Part shown: positions 1 through 7,773 of the stretch, piece after piece
Layout: each line of letters opens with the position of its first letter
Numbering within the stretch: position 1 is the stretch's first letter
Assembly: GCA_964430105.1 (NCBI GenBank)
Contig: CAYSEF010000002.1
Coordinates: 1-64,000, forward strand
Direction: 5' to 3'
Origin: UMGS1696 sp964430105
GTDB taxonomy: Bacteria; Bacillota; Clostridia; Oscillospirales; CAG-272
DNA: 64,000 nucleotides
Translations under genes and position numbers: made by a program
The notes under the pieces: generated by a model
Told to the model about the DNA's origin: nothing
Databases searched by the model: none
The model's input: the letters and a program-made list of their open reading frames with translations, nothing else

Positions 1-12
1 ATATTTATTTTT

Positions 13-1800
13 TTATTTTCCTATATAGCGTATGAACTCACCCAAATTTTCAGCATAATTTGACTTTCCGGCTATGCATGAGAACATAGCAGCTCCGTAC
101 GCCGCTTCTTCAAAATGCTCCGGAACATTTATATTCATTCCGAATTTCTCAGCGATAGTTTTTCTAAGAGAAGGATTTTTTCTCGCTGCATTTCCCGAAA
201 CTACTATAGCTCCTATATGCTCATTCGGCATTTTCTCATACATCCCGTAAAGCTCGTCTACCATTCCTCTTAAAACAGCGACAGTTAATGATGAAGCTGT
301 AAAATTATTATCACCAATTCCCGTTAAAGTGCCACGCTTATCAGGTTCGCTTCTGGTTCCGCAGAATGTCGTTTCTGCAAATATCGGATCGCTGACATTC
401 ATTCCTGCCTCTGCCAGCTTATTCATAGTTTCATACTGTTCAGAATCGGGAAGTCCCAATGCTATAGCATACGAACGGAAGAAATGCTCAAGTATTGCAT
501 AAGCACGACCGCCACAAAGTGCAGAGCCACTGAGAAGACAGCTATTTTCAAGAAAAGGTCGTATTTCCACGTCCATTGTAGTCGTAAATCCCGATTTTTT
601 AAGAGATTCCACGTCAGCTACAACGGTTATTTGGCTTCCTGTACCGAAATTTATCAGCACTGAATTACTCATTTCCTTCACTGAGCCTAAAAAGCTTGAC
701 TGATTATCACCTATTGCAACCGAAACAGGAATACCGTTATAATATCCCGCAATTTCAGGGCGTTCTGTCGTTTCAGGGAGAATTGACGTATCAATACCAC
801 AAAGCTGTGCAGCATCTTTATCAAAGCCTTCACCTATTTTATAAAATCCCATGCTGGCAGCATTGCTACTGTGCGTAAGAGGTTCTGTTTTTCCACACAT
901 TGCACACACTGCATAATCCATAACGGTACACAGCTTTTTTGCACCGTTTGGTACTGCATTATGTCGCATGAGGTCGAAATGCGTTGCAAGACCGTAGCCG
1001 GGCGCAAGCTTATAGCCTGTTTTTTCCTTGATTATGTCACACGAGCTTTCTCCGTTTTCCTTTACGCCTGCTCTGTTATCCTGCCATGTGTAAAGAGGTG
1101 ACACAGCATTTCCATCTTTATCCAAATAAACTATGCCGTGCATCTGTCCTGTAAAGCCTATTGACACGATATTTTTATATCTGCGTACAAGCGAATCCAC
1201 AAGGCGTGTTACTCTATCAACGATATTCTTTGCATCCTGCATTTTCTCCCACGAATTTTCGGAAGGAATATCCGCACCGCTTATAACAGTATAAACTCCG
1301 GCTGACTTCGCTGTTTCAAGATTAAGAACCACAGCACTTATTGTTGTAGTTCCGATATCGATTCCAATGCAATGAGGCGACTGTTGCTCTCTATTATCGG
1401 GCAAATTATCAAGCTCGATATTATCCGCTTCGGTATCATCTGTCAAAATATCATTTACACCTGACAAAATTCCTGTATAGCTATTAGAAATACCTGAGAG
1501 AAGAACGTGACACAGCTTGACTTGATCAGCTGCAACATCAGCATTATCCTTGAGTTCCGAAAGACGCTTATTCAACATTTCCTCAGTGGAAATTACCGAA
1601 TCCTGCCAAAGCTGTATATCTGCAAGAGATATTCCCGCCTTACGCAGTGTAGCAATATTTTTCAGACGTTCAACGATATTTTCATCATATTCACGGTATG
1701 AATTACACGATCTTTCAACAGAGAGCAAGCCTTTTTCCTCGTAAAAACGTATAGTTTTACGGCTCAGTCCTGTTAATTGTTCAACTTCACGTATTCTCAT
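13..1800 (-). CDS. MerR-type regulator fused to FGGY carbohydrate kinase
   Basis: A 595-residue two-part protein. Residues 1-70 are a MerR-type winged helix (IREVEQLTGLSRKTIRFYEEKG), followed by a helical stretch to about 110 that would form the dimer coiled coil, and an acidic linker. From 146 on it is an FGGY-family sugar kinase: GIDIGTTT phosphate loop (146-153), QMHG sugar-binding motif (219-222), TWQDNR (239-243), GDNQ with the likely catalytic Asp (364-367) and NFGTGSQ (384-390). The motifs resemble sedoheptulokinase/xylulokinase, so the substrate is probably a ketose, by inference. MerR proteins normally carry a small effector domain; here a whole kinase sits in that place, suggesting that sugar or ATP binding controls DNA binding. 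The start follows TGGAG nine bases upstream. Its own promoter has the long spacer typical of MerR targets, so autoregulation is likely. Domain calls are firm; the sugar is not known. Confidence 0.9.
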   Translation of the reverse strand: MRIREVEQLTGLSRKTIRFYEEKGLLSVERSCNSYREYDENIVERLKNIATLRKAGISLADIQLWQDSVISTEEMLNKRLSELKDNADVAADQVKLCHVLLSGISNSYTGILSGVNDILTDDTEADNIELDNLPDNREQQSPHCIGIDIGTTTISAVVLNLETAKSAGVYTVISGADIPSENSWEKMQDAKNIVDRVTRLVDSLVRRYKNIVSIGFTGQMHGIVYLDKDGNAVSPLYTWQDNRAGVKENGESSCDIIKEKTGYKLAPGYGLATHFDLMRHNAVPNGAKKLCTVMDYAVCAMCGKTEPLTHSSNAASMGFYKIGEGFDKDAAQLCGIDTSILPETTERPEIAGYYNGIPVSVAIGDNQSSFLGSVKEMSNSVLINFGTGSQITVVADVESLKKSGFTTTMDVEIRPFLENSCLLSGSALCGGRAYAILEHFFRSYAIALGLPDSEQYETMNKLAEAGMNVSDPIFAETTFCGTRSEPDKRGTLTGIGDNNFTASSLTVAVLRGMVDELYGMYEKMPNEHIGAIVVSGNAARKNPSLRKTIAEKFGMNINVPEHFEEAAYGAAMFSCIAGKSNYAENLGEFIRYIGK

Positions 1801-1838
1801 TCAAATTTACTCCATAATCTGTTATTATCACTATTCAC

Positions 1839-1869
1839 ATTATATACTATCCCCCGACTGTACAGTCAA
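1839..1869 (-). promoter_or_regulatory. MerR-type promoter of the regulator-kinase gene
   Basis: Read on the minus strand: TTGACT (1869-1864), a 19-bp spacer, and TATAAT (1844-1839). A 19-bp spacer is the hallmark of promoters activated by MerR-family proteins. A perfect 12-bp palindrome, GACTGTACAGTC (1856-1867), overlaps the -35 box and the start of the spacer and is a good candidate operator. The start codon lies about 38 bp downstream of the -10. Confidence 0.7.
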
Positions 1870-1947
1870 GCGGATTAAAAATGTAATTTATGTAAACTTT
1901 ATATGAACAAAAAAATTCCACCGTACAACAATTATCTGTATGGCTTC

Positions 1948-2005
1948 AAAAAAACAAGAGGCTGTTCGCATTTCGGAATTTTAGTTCCTTAATGCAATCA
2001 GCCTC
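1948..2005 (-). terminator. Terminator of the leucine operon
   Basis: On the minus strand the stem GAGGCTG...CAGCCTC (1958-2005), with an inner GGAA/TTCC stem, is followed by seven T residues (1954-1948). It lies 43 bp after leuB. Its core sequence is shared with terminators at 9333 and 40919. Confidence 0.85.
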
Positions 2006-2048
2006 AAAATTCAAGCTAATATTTTACGAATAATACGTCGTTCGAGTC

Positions 2049-3119
2049 TTAGATATTTGCGGCAACGAGATCGCCCATTTCGTCGCACATTACCTTCTTG
2101 CAACCATCCTGCATAATATCGCCCGTTCTATATCCATCGTCGAGTACCTTATTCACAGCAGCTTCGATAGCATCAGCTTCTTCCATCATATCGAACGAAT
2201 AGCGGAGCATCATTGCAGCGGAAAGAATAGTTCCAAGAGGATTTGCAATATTCATTCCTGCGATATCAGGTGCAGAACCGTGGATTGGCTCATACATACC
2301 AAGTGTAGTTGATGACAAAGAAGCAGACGGCATCATACCGATAGAGCCGGTGAGCATTGATGCTTCATCAGACAAAATATCACCAAACATATTCTCTGTT
2401 ACAAGAACATCAAACTGAGTGGGGTTCTTGATAAGCTGCATTGCAGTATTATCGACAAGAATATCGCTGTATTCAACCTCAGGATATTCTTCAGACAGCT
2501 TATGCATGATCTTTCTCCAAAGTCTGGAGGTATCAAGTACATTTGCCTTATCAACAGATGCAAGCTTTTTGCCACGCTTCATTGCAGTTTCAAATGCCAC
2601 ACGACCGATTCTTTCTATTTCATGCTCAGAATACGGCATTATATCGGTTGCAACGAGTTCTCCGTTGACTTCTTCAGTTTTTCTCTGACCGAAGTATACG
2701 CCACCTGTCAATTCACGAACGATGAGAAGGTCGATTCCGCCACCGACGATTTCCTGTTTAAGCGGAGAAGCGCTTGCAAGCTGAGAAAATAGCTTTGTAG
2801 GGCGAAGATTAGCGAACAATCCAAGCTCTTTTCTTACAGCGAGAAGTGCTTTTTCCGGTCTTATCTCCGGAGGACAGCTATCCCACTTAGGACCGCCTAC
2901 AGCACCGAGAAGTACGCTGTCGGAATTTTTACACTTTGCCATGCCTTCATCAGTGATCGGCACACCGAATTTATCAATGGAGCAACCACCGATATCAACA
3001 TAAGTGTATTCAAACGAATGGCCGAACTTTTCAGCAACCTTGTTCATTACCTTAATTGCTTCTGCGACGATTTCCGGACCTATACCATCGCCCGGGAGCA
3101 CTGTGATTTTTTTGTTCAT
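2049..3119 (-). CDS. leuB: 3-isopropylmalate dehydrogenase
   Basis: A cytoplasmic NAD-dependent decarboxylating dehydrogenase that converts 3-isopropylmalate to 2-oxoisocaproate, the third enzyme of leucine synthesis. The 356-residue length is normal for LeuB. Visible family features are the N-terminal VLPGDGIGPEI, GAVGGPKW, the RPEKALLAVRKELGLFANLRP stretch around the substrate arginines (quoted in parts: RPEKALL, NLRP), VRELTGGVYFG, DKANVLDTSRLWR with the catalytic Lys/Asp region, NMFGDILSDEA with the metal-binding aspartates, and PIHGSAPDIAG of the NAD site. Start ATG follows AGAGGA. It is the last gene of ridA-leuACDB, 78 bp after leuD, and is followed by a strong terminator. Regulation is by the leucyl T-box at 7227-7526. 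Confidence 0.97.
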   Translation of the reverse strand: MNKKITVLPGDGIGPEIVAEAIKVMNKVAEKFGHSFEYTYVDIGGCSIDKFGVPITDEGMAKCKNSDSVLLGAVGGPKWDSCPPEIRPEKALLAVRKELGLFANLRPTKLFSQLASASPLKQEIVGGGIDLLIVRELTGGVYFGQRKTEEVNGELVATDIMPYSEHEIERIGRVAFETAMKRGKKLASVDKANVLDTSRLWRKIMHKLSEEYPEVEYSDILVDNTAMQLIKNPTQFDVLVTENMFGDILSDEASMLTGSIGMMPSASLSSTTLGMYEPIHGSAPDIAGMNIANPLGTILSAAMMLRYSFDMMEEADAIEAAVNKVLDDGYRTGDIMQDGCKKVMCDEMGDLVAANI

Positions 3120-3197
3120 AACTCTAAATCCTCTATTTGAATTCGATACTTTAATTTTTATCTGATACAGCCGATTTGCTCAGCGAAGCTATCGGTT

Positions 3198-3689
3198 TCA
3201 AGCCTGGCTATCCTTCAATGAAGCAAGCAAACCGCCCTTTGCGATAATATTCTGAATAAACGGCGGGAACGGCTGTGCCTTGTAGGTCTTACCTGTTGTG
3301 ATATCTGTGATGATACCTGTATCGAAATCTACGTTTACTTCATCGTCTGCGCTGATTTCATCGACAGCCTCAGGGCATTCGAGTATAGGCAGACCGATGT
3401 TAATTGCGTTACGATAGAATATTCTTGCGAAGCTCTTTGCGATAACACAGCCTGTTCCGCAGGTTTTGATTACAAGCGGTGCGTGTTCTCTTGAAGAACC
3501 ACAGCCAAAATTCCAGCCTGCAACCATTACGTCGCCTGTCTTAACATTTTTTACAAATTCTGTGTCAATATCTTCCATACAGTGCAAAGCAAGCTCAGCA
3601 GCATTGGCAGTATTGAGATATCTTGCCGGAATGATAACGTCTGTATCTACATTGTCGGGATATTTAAAAACTTTTCCCTGTGTATTCAT
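3198..3689 (-). CDS. leuD: 3-isopropylmalate dehydratase small subunit
   Basis: The swivel-domain subunit of isopropylmalate isomerase, partner of LeuC. It is 163 residues, the length of the short (archaeal/clostridial) LeuD type. Motifs: FPDNVDTDVIIPARYL is recognisable as KYPDNVDTDVIIPARYL near residue 10, then GWNFGCGSSREHAP (about 58-71), the substrate-binding loop typical of the family, and KSFARIFYRNAINIGLP. ATG follows TAGGAGGA. It lies 57 bp downstream of leuC and 78 bp upstream of leuB in the same T-box-controlled operon. Confidence 0.97.
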   Translation of the reverse strand: MNTQGKVFKYPDNVDTDVIIPARYLNTANAAELALHCMEDIDTEFVKNVKTGDVMVAGWNFGCGSSREHAPLVIKTCGTGCVIAKSFARIFYRNAINIGLPILECPEAVDEISADDEVNVDFDTGIITDITTGKTYKAQPFPPFIQNIIAKGGLLASLKDSQA

Positions 3690-3746
3690 TTTAAGTCCTC
3701 CTATAACTGTGTGAATGAAGCCGTACTTCTTATTCAGTGCAGTTTA

Positions 3747-5006
3747 TTATTCACACTGTGGCTCAGTAATGTAACCTGTAATCGCACTTGCGGCTGCTGT
3801 TGCGGGGCTTGCAAGATAAACTTCACTCTTGACATGACCCATACGACCAACAAAGTTTCTGTTTGTTGTAGCGATACATCTTTCGCCTTCAGCAAGAATA
3901 CCCATGTAACCACCAAGACAAGGTCCGCAAGTCGGTGTAGAAACTACAGCACCTGCGTCAATAAATGCGGTAATGTACCCTCTCTCAACGCAGTCACGAT
4001 AAATCTGCATTGTAGCGGGAATAATGATACAACGCACACCGTCGGCTACCTTCTTGCCATTCAGATACTTATATGCAACTTCCATATCTTCCATTCTGCC
4101 GTTGGTACAGCTTCCGATAACGACCTGATCTACCTTGATATCGCCAAGCTCTGCTGCCGGATGTGTATTTTCGGGAAGATGAGGACAAGCAACTGTAGGA
4201 ACGATAGCTGAAAGATCGATAACTATTGTCTTTTCATATTCGGCATCGGAATCAGCTTCAAAAACAGCGGGCTTGCGTTCGGATCTTCCGTCGAGATATG
4301 CGAGAGTTATGTCATCAACCGGGAAAATACCGTTCTTTGCGCCGGCTTCGATAGCCATATTGCAAATACAAAGTCTATCATCCATTGTGAGTGACTTCAC
4401 GCCTTCACCGGTGAATTCCATACTCTTATAAAGTGCTCCGTCAACACCGATCTGTCCGATAATCGAAAGAATAACATCCTTACCGCTGCAATTCGGTGCG
4501 AGTTTTCCTGTCAGCTCAAATTTTATAGCAGAAGGAACCTTGAACCACGCTGTACCTGTTGCCATACCTGCCGCCATATCAGTAGAGCCTACACCTGTAG
4601 AGAATGCACCAAGAGCACCGTAAGTGCAGGTGTGGCTGTCAGCACCGATAATGCAATCGCCTGCTGTAACAACGCCCTGTTCGGGGAGAAGTGCGTGTTC
4701 AATACCCATCTTACCAACGTCATAAAAATGGCTGACGCAATGTGCACAGGCAAATTCACGACACTGCTTTGACTGTTCTGCCGCCTTAATATCCTTATTC
4801 GGAACAAAATGGTCAAGAACTATTGCTACTCTATCTTTATCAAAAACTTTATCGAATCCGGCTTTCTTAAATTCATTGACAGCGACAGGTGTAGTAATAT
4901 CATTGCCAAGCACTATATCAAGCTTTGCGCTGATAAGCTGACCTGCTTCGACCTTATCAAGGCCTGCATGAGCCGCCAGAATTTTCTGAGTCATTGTCAT
5001 ACCCAT
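3747..5006 (-). CDS. leuC: 3-isopropylmalate dehydratase large subunit
   Basis: The aconitase-family subunit that holds the 4Fe-4S cluster and, with LeuD, isomerises 2- to 3-isopropylmalate. It has 419 residues, matching the shorter HacA/LeuC class found in Clostridia and Archaea. Visible motifs: LDHFVPNKD (about 64-72), GADSHTCTYGALGAFSTGVGSTD (two short motifs DSHTCTYG and GVGSTD), IGSCTNGR with the first cluster Cys, and PTCGPCLGGYMG with the CxxC that supplies the other two cluster ligands. Late NRNFVGRMGH supplies the substrate-binding Arg. ATG follows AAGGAGGAGC. The gap to leuA is only 14 bp, so the two are cotranscribed. Homoaconitase is the main alternative, but the leuA/B/D context argues for leucine. 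Confidence 0.96.
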   Translation of the reverse strand: MGMTMTQKILAAHAGLDKVEAGQLISAKLDIVLGNDITTPVAVNEFKKAGFDKVFDKDRVAIVLDHFVPNKDIKAAEQSKQCREFACAHCVSHFYDVGKMGIEHALLPEQGVVTAGDCIIGADSHTCTYGALGAFSTGVGSTDMAAGMATGTAWFKVPSAIKFELTGKLAPNCSGKDVILSIIGQIGVDGALYKSMEFTGEGVKSLTMDDRLCICNMAIEAGAKNGIFPVDDITLAYLDGRSERKPAVFEADSDAEYEKTIVIDLSAIVPTVACPHLPENTHPAAELGDIKVDQVVIGSCTNGRMEDMEVAYKYLNGKKVADGVRCIIIPATMQIYRDCVERGYITAFIDAGAVVSTPTCGPCLGGYMGILAEGERCIATTNRNFVGRMGHVKSEVYLASPATAAASAITGYITEPQCE

Positions 5007-5020
5007 ATCCGTGCTCCTCC

Positions 5021-6685
5021 TTAAATTTTGAAACTGCGGTTGATTGCTGAGAACAGCGCATTAACAGACGATGCGATAATATCGTCATGGATACCTGCAC
5101 CCCAAACCTTCTTACCGTTTTCAAGAACAATACTGAGATAAGTTATAGCCTGTGCAGATGAACCTGCAGTAAGGGCGTGTTCTTCGTATGTAAGATCAGA
5201 GAACTGTATACCAAGCTGTTTCTTAATTGCGTTTGCAACAGCGTCAAGACGGCCGTTACCAAATGCCTGAAGCTCCTTGACCTCTCCATCGATCTCTACA
5301 GTAAGGTCTACACGAATTTCAGGCTTACTGCGATCGAAATGGTAGTCTATCAGCTTTACATTGTCATTGATGTTGATATAATTTTCGGTAAATACTGCGA
5401 GAACTTCTTCGGGTGCAAGCTCCTTATGTGCGTGGTCTGATACTGATTTTACAGTATAACCGACTTCTTCACGCATCTTTGCAGGAAGAATATAGCCGAA
5501 ATTATGCTCAAGCAGATAACCGATACCACCCTTACCTGACTGGGAATTGATACGAATAACGTCGGTTTCATATTCTCTGCCGACATCGTTCGGGTCGATG
5601 GGAAGATACGGTACAGTCCATGTATCGCACTGTTTTTCCTCACGCCACTTCATACCCTTTGCGATAGCGTCCTGGTGAGAGCCTGAGAATGCCGCAAAAA
5701 CAAGCTTACCTGCATACGGCTGACGGTCATAGACCTGCATTCTTGTTACACGTTCGTAAAGCTCGGTGATTTCAGGCATACATGAGAAATCAAGCTCGGG
5801 TTCAACGCCCTGTGCATACATATTCATTCCAAGTGTAACAATATCCACGTTACCTGTTCTTTCGCCATTTCCGAAAAGTGTTCCCTCAATTCTGTCAGCG
5901 CCGGCGAGAATACCAAGCTCAGAATCAGCTACGGCACATCCACGGTCATTGTGTGGGTGGAGAGAAACTTCAACAGCATCACGATACTTGAGGTTATCGC
6001 ACATAAATTCGACCTGATCCGCATAGACATGAGGAGAGGAAAGCTCAACAGTAACCGGAAGATTGATGATAGCCTTACGATCGGGAGTCGGCTTCCAAAC
6101 ATCGAGAACGGCGTTGCATATCTCAAGTGCGAATTCCGGCTCTGTACCTGTAAAGGACTCGGGAGAGTATTCGTAGCGATATTTTGCACCTGTTTCAGCG
6201 GCGATCTTTTCAAAAAGCTCTGCGCCATCTGTTGCAATTTTGATTATTTCTTCCTTTGATTTTCTGAATACCTGTTCACGCTGTGCTACGGATGTTGAGT
6301 TATAGAGGTGAACTATAGCATTTTTGCAGCCCTTCAGTGCATCAAAGGTCTTACGGATGATATGCTCACGGCTCTGTGTAAGCACCTGAACGGTAACATC
6401 GTCCGGAATCATATTTTCATCTATCAAAGTGCGAAGGAAGGTATATTCAGTCTCAGAAGCGGCAGGAAAGCCTATTTCTATCTCCTTAAAGCCTACTTTA
6501 ACAAGAAGCTTGAAAAATTCGAGCTTTTCTTCCAAGCTCATAGGAATAATAAGAGACTGGTTTCCGTCACGAAGGTCAACAGAACACCACTTCGGTGCTT
6601 TTTCAATATATACTTTATCAGCCCATTTTCTTGTTGGATTCTTCACCGGGAAGAATTGTCTTGTATATTTAGCTGTGTTTTTCAC
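5021..6685 (-). CDS. leuA: 2-isopropylmalate synthase (type II)
   Basis: Condenses acetyl-CoA with 2-oxoisovalerate, the committed step of leucine synthesis. The 554-residue length and opening (FFPVKNPTRKWADK) fit the actinobacterial-type LeuA rather than the shorter E. coli type. The HMGL-like TIM barrel shows SVDLRDGNQSL (catalytic Asp, metal site), FKEIEIGFPAAS, the HPHNDRG metal-binding histidines and GNGERTGNVD. A C-terminal LeuA dimer/allosteric domain, from about 425, is the usual leucine feedback site. The start is a GTG with AAGGAG seven bases upstream. It is preceded by ridA (112-bp gap) and followed by leuC (14 bp). Regulation is probably two-level: T-box attenuation of the operon, and leucine inhibition of the enzyme (the latter from family knowledge). 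Confidence 0.96.
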   Translation of the reverse strand: MKNTAKYTRQFFPVKNPTRKWADKVYIEKAPKWCSVDLRDGNQSLIIPMSLEEKLEFFKLLVKVGFKEIEIGFPAASETEYTFLRTLIDENMIPDDVTVQVLTQSREHIIRKTFDALKGCKNAIVHLYNSTSVAQREQVFRKSKEEIIKIATDGAELFEKIAAETGAKYRYEYSPESFTGTEPEFALEICNAVLDVWKPTPDRKAIINLPVTVELSSPHVYADQVEFMCDNLKYRDAVEVSLHPHNDRGCAVADSELGILAGADRIEGTLFGNGERTGNVDIVTLGMNMYAQGVEPELDFSCMPEITELYERVTRMQVYDRQPYAGKLVFAAFSGSHQDAIAKGMKWREEKQCDTWTVPYLPIDPNDVGREYETDVIRINSQSGKGGIGYLLEHNFGYILPAKMREEVGYTVKSVSDHAHKELAPEEVLAVFTENYININDNVKLIDYHFDRSKPEIRVDLTVEIDGEVKELQAFGNGRLDAVANAIKKQLGIQFSDLTYEEHALTAGSSAQAITYLSIVLENGKKVWGAGIHDDIIASSVNALFSAINRSFKI

Positions 6686-6797
6686 AAATGCTCTCCTTAA
6701 GTTTGATGATATTTTTGCGAGCGATGCTTCACAAATATAAGCTCTGCCCGCACTCCTTCAAAAACCTATGTTAAATATAAGGTTTCGAGGAGAGGCG

Positions 6798-7172
6798 TCA
6801 TATTTCAGCAATTACTTCTACTTCTACGAGTGCGCCTTTGGGGAGGTCTTTTACTGCTACACAGCTTCTTGCGGGTGCGGAGGTGATATACTTTGCATAA
6901 ACTTCATTAAATGCTGCGAAATCTGCGATATCAGCAAGGAAGCAAGTAGTTTTTATTACGTTATCGAACGATGTGCCGGCTTCAGCGAGAACTGCCGCAA
7001 GATTCTTCATAACCTGCTCTGTCTGTGCAGATACATCTGTACCAACCATTGAACCTGTCTGAGGATCGAGCGGAATCTGACCGGATGTAAATACGATATT
7101 TCCACAGATAATAGCCTGAGAATAAGGACCTATAGCCTTAGGTGCGTTTGTTGAATGAACTTTTTTAAGCAT
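6798..7172 (-). CDS. ridA: RidA family 2-imine/enamine deaminase
   Basis: A 124-residue RidA/YjgF/UK114 protein. Family members hydrolyse reactive 2-aminoacrylate and other enamines released by PLP enzymes and protect branched-chain pathways. The sequence has APKAIGPYSQAI at the start, FTSGQIPLDPQTG, QVMKNLAAVLAEAG, and the C-terminal ARSCVAVKDLPKGALVEVE with the conserved Arg that binds the carboxylate. The start at 7172 is preferred over upstream in-frame codons because AGGGAG lies just before it and MLKKVHSTNAPKAIG matches family N-termini. It is the first gene after the leucyl T-box, placing RidA under leucine control with leuACDB. Confidence 0.95.
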   Translation of the reverse strand: MLKKVHSTNAPKAIGPYSQAIICGNIVFTSGQIPLDPQTGSMVGTDVSAQTEQVMKNLAAVLAEAGTSFDNVIKTTCFLADIADFAAFNEVYAKYITSAPARSCVAVKDLPKGALVEVEVIAEI

Positions 7173-7226
7173 AACTAAATTCTCCCTTATATAAATGTAG
7201 ATTTTATTTGAAAATGATTCGGATAA

Positions 7227-7526
7227 CAAAAAACTCTCCCGTCCTCTGTCATCCTATGACAACAAAGAGACGAAAGAGTTAAAATTTCAACTTATCTTCC
7301 GCGGTACCACTCTTTTTCACCCCAAACGAGGGATGCACCTCAGAGGCCAACACCTCTTAACTCGATTACGGGAGTACCCGTCTGCATTTACTCTCACTAA
7401 ACGATCATGATTTAATTGCAGCCACTCCATGGTGAGTTCCGCTGACCATCCCGATGTCTTGCACCAACCGACATTTCTCTGAGCGGGAAAATATCTGCAT
7501 ACTGTTCCATTTCCTTGTGTTTACAT
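7227..7526 (-). promoter_or_regulatory. T-box leader, leucine-specific
   Basis: On the minus strand the transcript carries the T-box core AGAGTGGTACCGCGG (about 7313-7299), which pairs with the uncharged tRNA acceptor end. Stem I includes the AGAGA / GGTTGGTGCAAGAC elements (about 7480-7450), and a specifier-loop motif GAACTCA gives CUC, a leucine codon, at 7436-7434. Downstream is the terminator: AACTCTTTCGTCTCT pairs with AGAGGACGGGAGAGTT (7280-7232), followed by six Ts. The CUC specifier fits the leucine genes. Low charged tRNA-Leu should favour the antiterminator and read-through into ridA-leuACDB. Confidence 0.93.
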
Positions 7527-7531
7527 GAATT

Positions 7532-7560
7532 ATTATACCACCGAGTATCTCTATTGTCAA
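7532..7560 (-). promoter_or_regulatory. Consensus promoter of the leu T-box operon
   Basis: Minus strand: TTGACA (7560-7555), 17-bp spacer, TATAAT (7537-7532). Both boxes are perfect for the main sigma factor. This fits constitutive initiation with control left to the T-box. Confidence 0.93.
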
Positions 7561-7622
7561 GTGTTATGAATTATTTTTTTAATTTTTATGCATTACGACT
7601 ACTGTAAATTGCACTTATAGTA

Positions 7623-7651
7623 TTGACACAAAAGGAAGAATGTGGTACACT
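7623..7651 (+). promoter_or_regulatory. Promoter of the orphan binding lipoprotein
   Basis: TTGACA (7623-7628), 17-bp spacer, TACACT (7646-7651). It leaves an untranslated leader of about 115 nt before the ATG at 7774. The gene-free stretch 7561-7773 holds only this promoter and the ribosome site AGAAAGGTG at 7756-7764. Confidence 0.75.
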
Positions 7652-7773
7652 TACTGTTAAGCTTTATGAACGAATTGCAAACTCTTTTCCCGTTAATTTA
7701 TTCATACCGAATTTTCCGGAGTTTCTTTTTTTCATAAGTTATTTTATTTATTATCAGAAAGGTGTGCTATATC

